Shown: piece after piece, positions 62,320 to 64,000 of the stretch
Layout: every line of letters starts with the position of its first letter
How positions within the stretch are numbered: the stretch's first letter is position 1
Source of the DNA: an uncultured Candidatus Melainabacteria bacterium
GTDB lineage: Bacteria; Cyanobacteriota; Vampirovibrionia; Gastranaerophilales; Gastranaerophilaceae
NCBI GenBank assembly: GCA_934693235.1
Contig: CAKUUY010000001.1
Location: 145,750-209,749 of the forward strand
DNA: 64,000 nucleotides
Direction of reading: 5' to 3'
Notes under the pieces: model-generated
Told to the model about the DNA's origin: nothing
What the model saw: only the letters and a program-made list of their open reading frames with translations
Databases searched by the model: none
Position numbers and translations under genes: made by a program

Positions 62320-63481
62320 TATGTTCCACCTCAGCTAAAAGTTGTTCAAAATTAGGATGCCAACCAATAGTATAATTACTTGTTTCAGGATTATTATTTG
62401 CTAAATAATTACAAACTCCACGTGCGATTTCAATTTTATTATCCTCGAAAGATACTGTGCCAATTTGTATTTCTTGGTTTATTGTATTATGATATAAGCG
62501 ATATCCTTTTATTCTGTCAGTGTCATTTGAACTAAAACGAAATATATCTACCCTATCTGTAAACCATTTTTCATATATGTTTTGATAGGACTTGGTAAAA
62601 TCTTCTTTTGAAATTCTACCTAATTCATTTTCTCGTATTGCAGTATTTCTCCAACGTAAAAAATCTCTTTTATCCCATTCTAAGGCTTGTGCTGGTTGTT
62701 CAATTAAATTTAATTGTTGTATAAAGTATGCATTTTCTATGCTTTCGTAATCTTGTGTTGTCAATTCTTCTTTTAATGCTAACTTTAAATTTTTATCTTT
62801 GTAAATATAGTTATTAAAATCTTCCTTAATTAACTTGAATTCTCTTTTTAATTTTTTCTTATCTGCATTATACATTTTATCCATAATCCAAGCAATTATA
62901 CGATTTTGTAAATCTTCTATAGAATTCACATCTCTAAAATTGCTTGCTATTTGATTTAAAGCATCATTGTAAAAATCAGTTTCTGGTTCTATATATTCAA
63001 AATTTTGTATAATTTGTATTGCAATATTCTTATTTTCATTTCTTGAAAAATCTAAAAACTTTGCTTTTAACAAATCACTTTTCGAATAAAAATTTGCACG
63101 AATATATTCATATGCTTCAGTGGCAGATTCTGTATCATTTGCTTCGTTGCATTTTTTGACAAAAGAATTCTCTTTAAATTTTTTATGAGAATTTACAGAT
63201 AAAATGTATCTTGTATATGTAGTAAATTTTTCAGGGTATTCTAACTTTAATTTTATCCAATTTGAAATTGTTTTCCAAAATTCGATAGAATTATTTGCTA
63301 TATTTCCTTTTACATCTTTAACTTGCTCTATAATACTAATTTTATTATTTTGCTCAACAACAACATCGTCATATTTTTCTATATACACCTTACCACTATT
63401 ATTAATTAATAATGCTAAAGCACGGGGAATTTGGATGATGTATCCAAATAAACTATTAGGTTGTTCAATATCGTTACACAT
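62303..63481 (-). CDS. ABC-3C effector with Cap4-like (DUF4297) nuclease domain
   Basis: 392 residues from the ATG at 63481, which has GAGGTG 6 nt upstream; the longer open frame to 63529 would add a hydrophobic N-terminus that crosses the promoter -10 box. The N-terminus has GYIIQIPRALALLI then VYIEKYDDV and IIEQVKD, the E-x(2)-D-D ... Q-x-K pattern of PD-(D/E)xK nucleases of the Cap4/DUF4297 type (E35, D38 or D39, Q53, K55). The rest is helical and acidic/basic, with a C-terminal part (GWHPNFEQLLAEVE) typical of the effector that docks on the middle component. It is the first gene of the operon. Confidence 0.82.
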   Translation of the reverse strand: MCNDIEQPNSLFGYIIQIPRALALLINNSGKVYIEKYDDVVVEQNNKISIIEQVKDVKGNIANNSIEFWKTISNWIKLKLEYPEKFTTYTRYILSVNSHKKFKENSFVKKCNEANDTESATEAYEYIRANFYSKSDLLKAKFLDFSRNENKNIAIQIIQNFEYIEPETDFYNDALNQIASNFRDVNSIEDLQNRIIAWIMDKMYNADKKKLKREFKLIKEDFNNYIYKDKNLKLALKEELTTQDYESIENAYFIQQLNLIEQPAQALEWDKRDFLRWRNTAIRENELGRISKEDFTKSYQNIYEKWFTDRVDIFRFSSNDTDRIKGYRLYHNTINQEIQIGTVSFEDNKIEIARGVCNYLANNNPETSNYTIGWHPNFEQLLAEVEHNVERD

Positions 63482-63497
63482 ACAACACCTCATAATA

Positions 63498-63503
63498 ATT
63501 ATA
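63498..63503 (-). promoter_or_regulatory. -10 box of the ABC-3C operon
   Basis: Perfect TATAAT on the minus strand. The transcript would begin near 63491, leaving a leader of about ten bases that contains only the GAGGTG ribosome site. Confidence 0.5.
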
Positions 63504-63596
63504 CATAAAAGATAAAATAAGCTATACAAGTATAATTATTTGATGACAAACATGTAACAATGTAGATTCGTATAAATCATTTTCTTATATTTGTAC

Positions 63597-63602
63597 TATA
63601 AT
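63597..63602 (+). promoter_or_regulatory. -10 box of the methyltransferase gene, leaderless arrangement
   Basis: A perfect TATAAT ends exactly 6 nt before the ATG at 63609, with no ribosome site. The -35 is weak. Confidence 0.55.
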
Positions 63603-63608
63603 TTTATT

Positions 63609-64000
63609 ATGCAAAAGGTGTATGAAAAAGAAGATATAACTTTATTTCAGGGTGATTGTATTGAAATTTTGAATAGGGCAACACCTGAATCTGTTGATAT
63701 GATTTTTGCAGACCCGCCTTATATGTTATCTAATGGTGGGATTACTTGTCATGCTGGTAAGGTTGTTTCTGTAAATAAAGGCAAGTGGGATAAAAGTAAA
63801 GGTTTTGATGAAGATTTTGAATTTCATCAAAAATGGATAAATGCTTGCAAAAGAGTTTTAAAACCGAATGGAACAATTTGGGTTTCAGGAACTTATCACT
63901 CAATCTACGCTTGTGGTTTTGCCTTACAAAAAGCTGGTTTTAAAATATTAAATGATATTTGTTGGTTTAAACCAAATGCTTCGCCAAATATGAGTTGTCG
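63609..64000 (+). CDS. DpnII/DpnA-like adenine DNA methyltransferase (partial, C-terminus off the right edge)
   Basis: 130 residues visible. The catalytic DPPY tetrad is at 35-38 (FADPPYMLSNGG), followed by VVSVNKGKWDKSKGF, RVLKPNGTIWVSGTYHSIY and NDICWFKPNASPNMSCR. This order, with the catalytic motif near the N-terminus and the AdoMet loop presumably later, and the SNGG and PN(L/M)SCR blocks, fits the DpnA/M2.DpnII type that methylates adenine in GATC, including in single-stranded DNA. The recognition site is inferred. It is divergent from the ABC-3C operon. Confidence 0.88.
   Translation, partial: MQKVYEKEDITLFQGDCIEILNRATPESVDMIFADPPYMLSNGGITCHAGKVVSVNKGKWDKSKGFDEDFEFHQKWINACKRVLKPNGTIWVSGTYHSIYACGFALQKAGFKILNDICWFKPNASPNMSC

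Noticed and set aside
1..64000. tRNA, rRNA, CRISPR array or complete insertion sequence
   Set aside because: Intergenic regions were read for tRNA arm patterns, regularly spaced repeats and transposase frames. None was found.

Overview
The window is a chromosomal segment of an AT-rich, two-membrane bacterium of the cyanobacterial lineage. The gene content points to the non-photosynthetic Melainabacteria/Vampirovibrionia, probably a Gastranaerophilales-type gut organism. This placement is inferred from several traits: two type IV pseudopilins carrying the FTLAE(V/T)LITLGIIGVVAALTLP signature, an SLH-domain envelope protein with signal peptide, an AsmA-like giant protein, a Ski2-like DEVH helicase of the cyanobacterial/plastid type, AroH-type chorismate mutase, and several lineage-specific hypothetical proteins. 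No rRNA, tRNA or CRISPR array was found.

Layout. 1-8882: helicase (cut at the left edge), serS, a TMEM43-like membrane protein, recN, a zincin-like protein and an RpoD-type sigma factor. 8975-14013: PHP phosphoesterase, secreted small proteins, SLH protein and pyruvate kinase. 14069-14248 (minus): a 6S-like RNA with its own promoter, facing pyk. 14295-18881: unknown membrane and TPR proteins. 19301-22793: nadD, yqeK and a large degenerate HerA-like protein with a PcrA/UvrD-type tail. 22799-24630: aroH, fmt and def on the minus strand. 25435-29158: queE, a dnaJ-like gene, a purD-like gene and tatD, divergent from gatD-gtrA. 30429-37627: proS, glmU-MFS, typA, tmk. 37653-40991: pseudopilin, a repeat-rich GC-richer stretch with a homopolymeric C10 tract, EamA transporter and a secreted repeat protein. 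41035-49480: asmA-like, miaA, a membrane protein, a CoA-dehydratase-related protein, gcvPB and a small sigma factor. 49608-58438: tandem Usp, an ATLF-like metalloprotease, two sugar ABC permeases, a second pseudopilin, a TPR protein and mnmG.

58561-64000 is a defence island. A four-gene minus-strand operon encodes an ABC-three-component (ABC-3C) system: a nuclease-like effector, a middle component and an SMC-like DUF3732 ATPase, followed by a SIR2-family protein. A DpnII/DpnA-like adenine methyltransferase is divergent from it and runs off the right edge.

A window-wide feature is how translation appears to start. Many genes have clear Shine-Dalgarno sites, but at least nine have none. Instead they carry a -10 hexamer that ends exactly 6 nt before the ATG, which predicts leaderless mRNAs (recN, PHP, nadD, the purD-like gene, tatD, EamA, ATLF-like protease, sugar permease, methyltransferase). 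Several starts below were chosen with this evidence.
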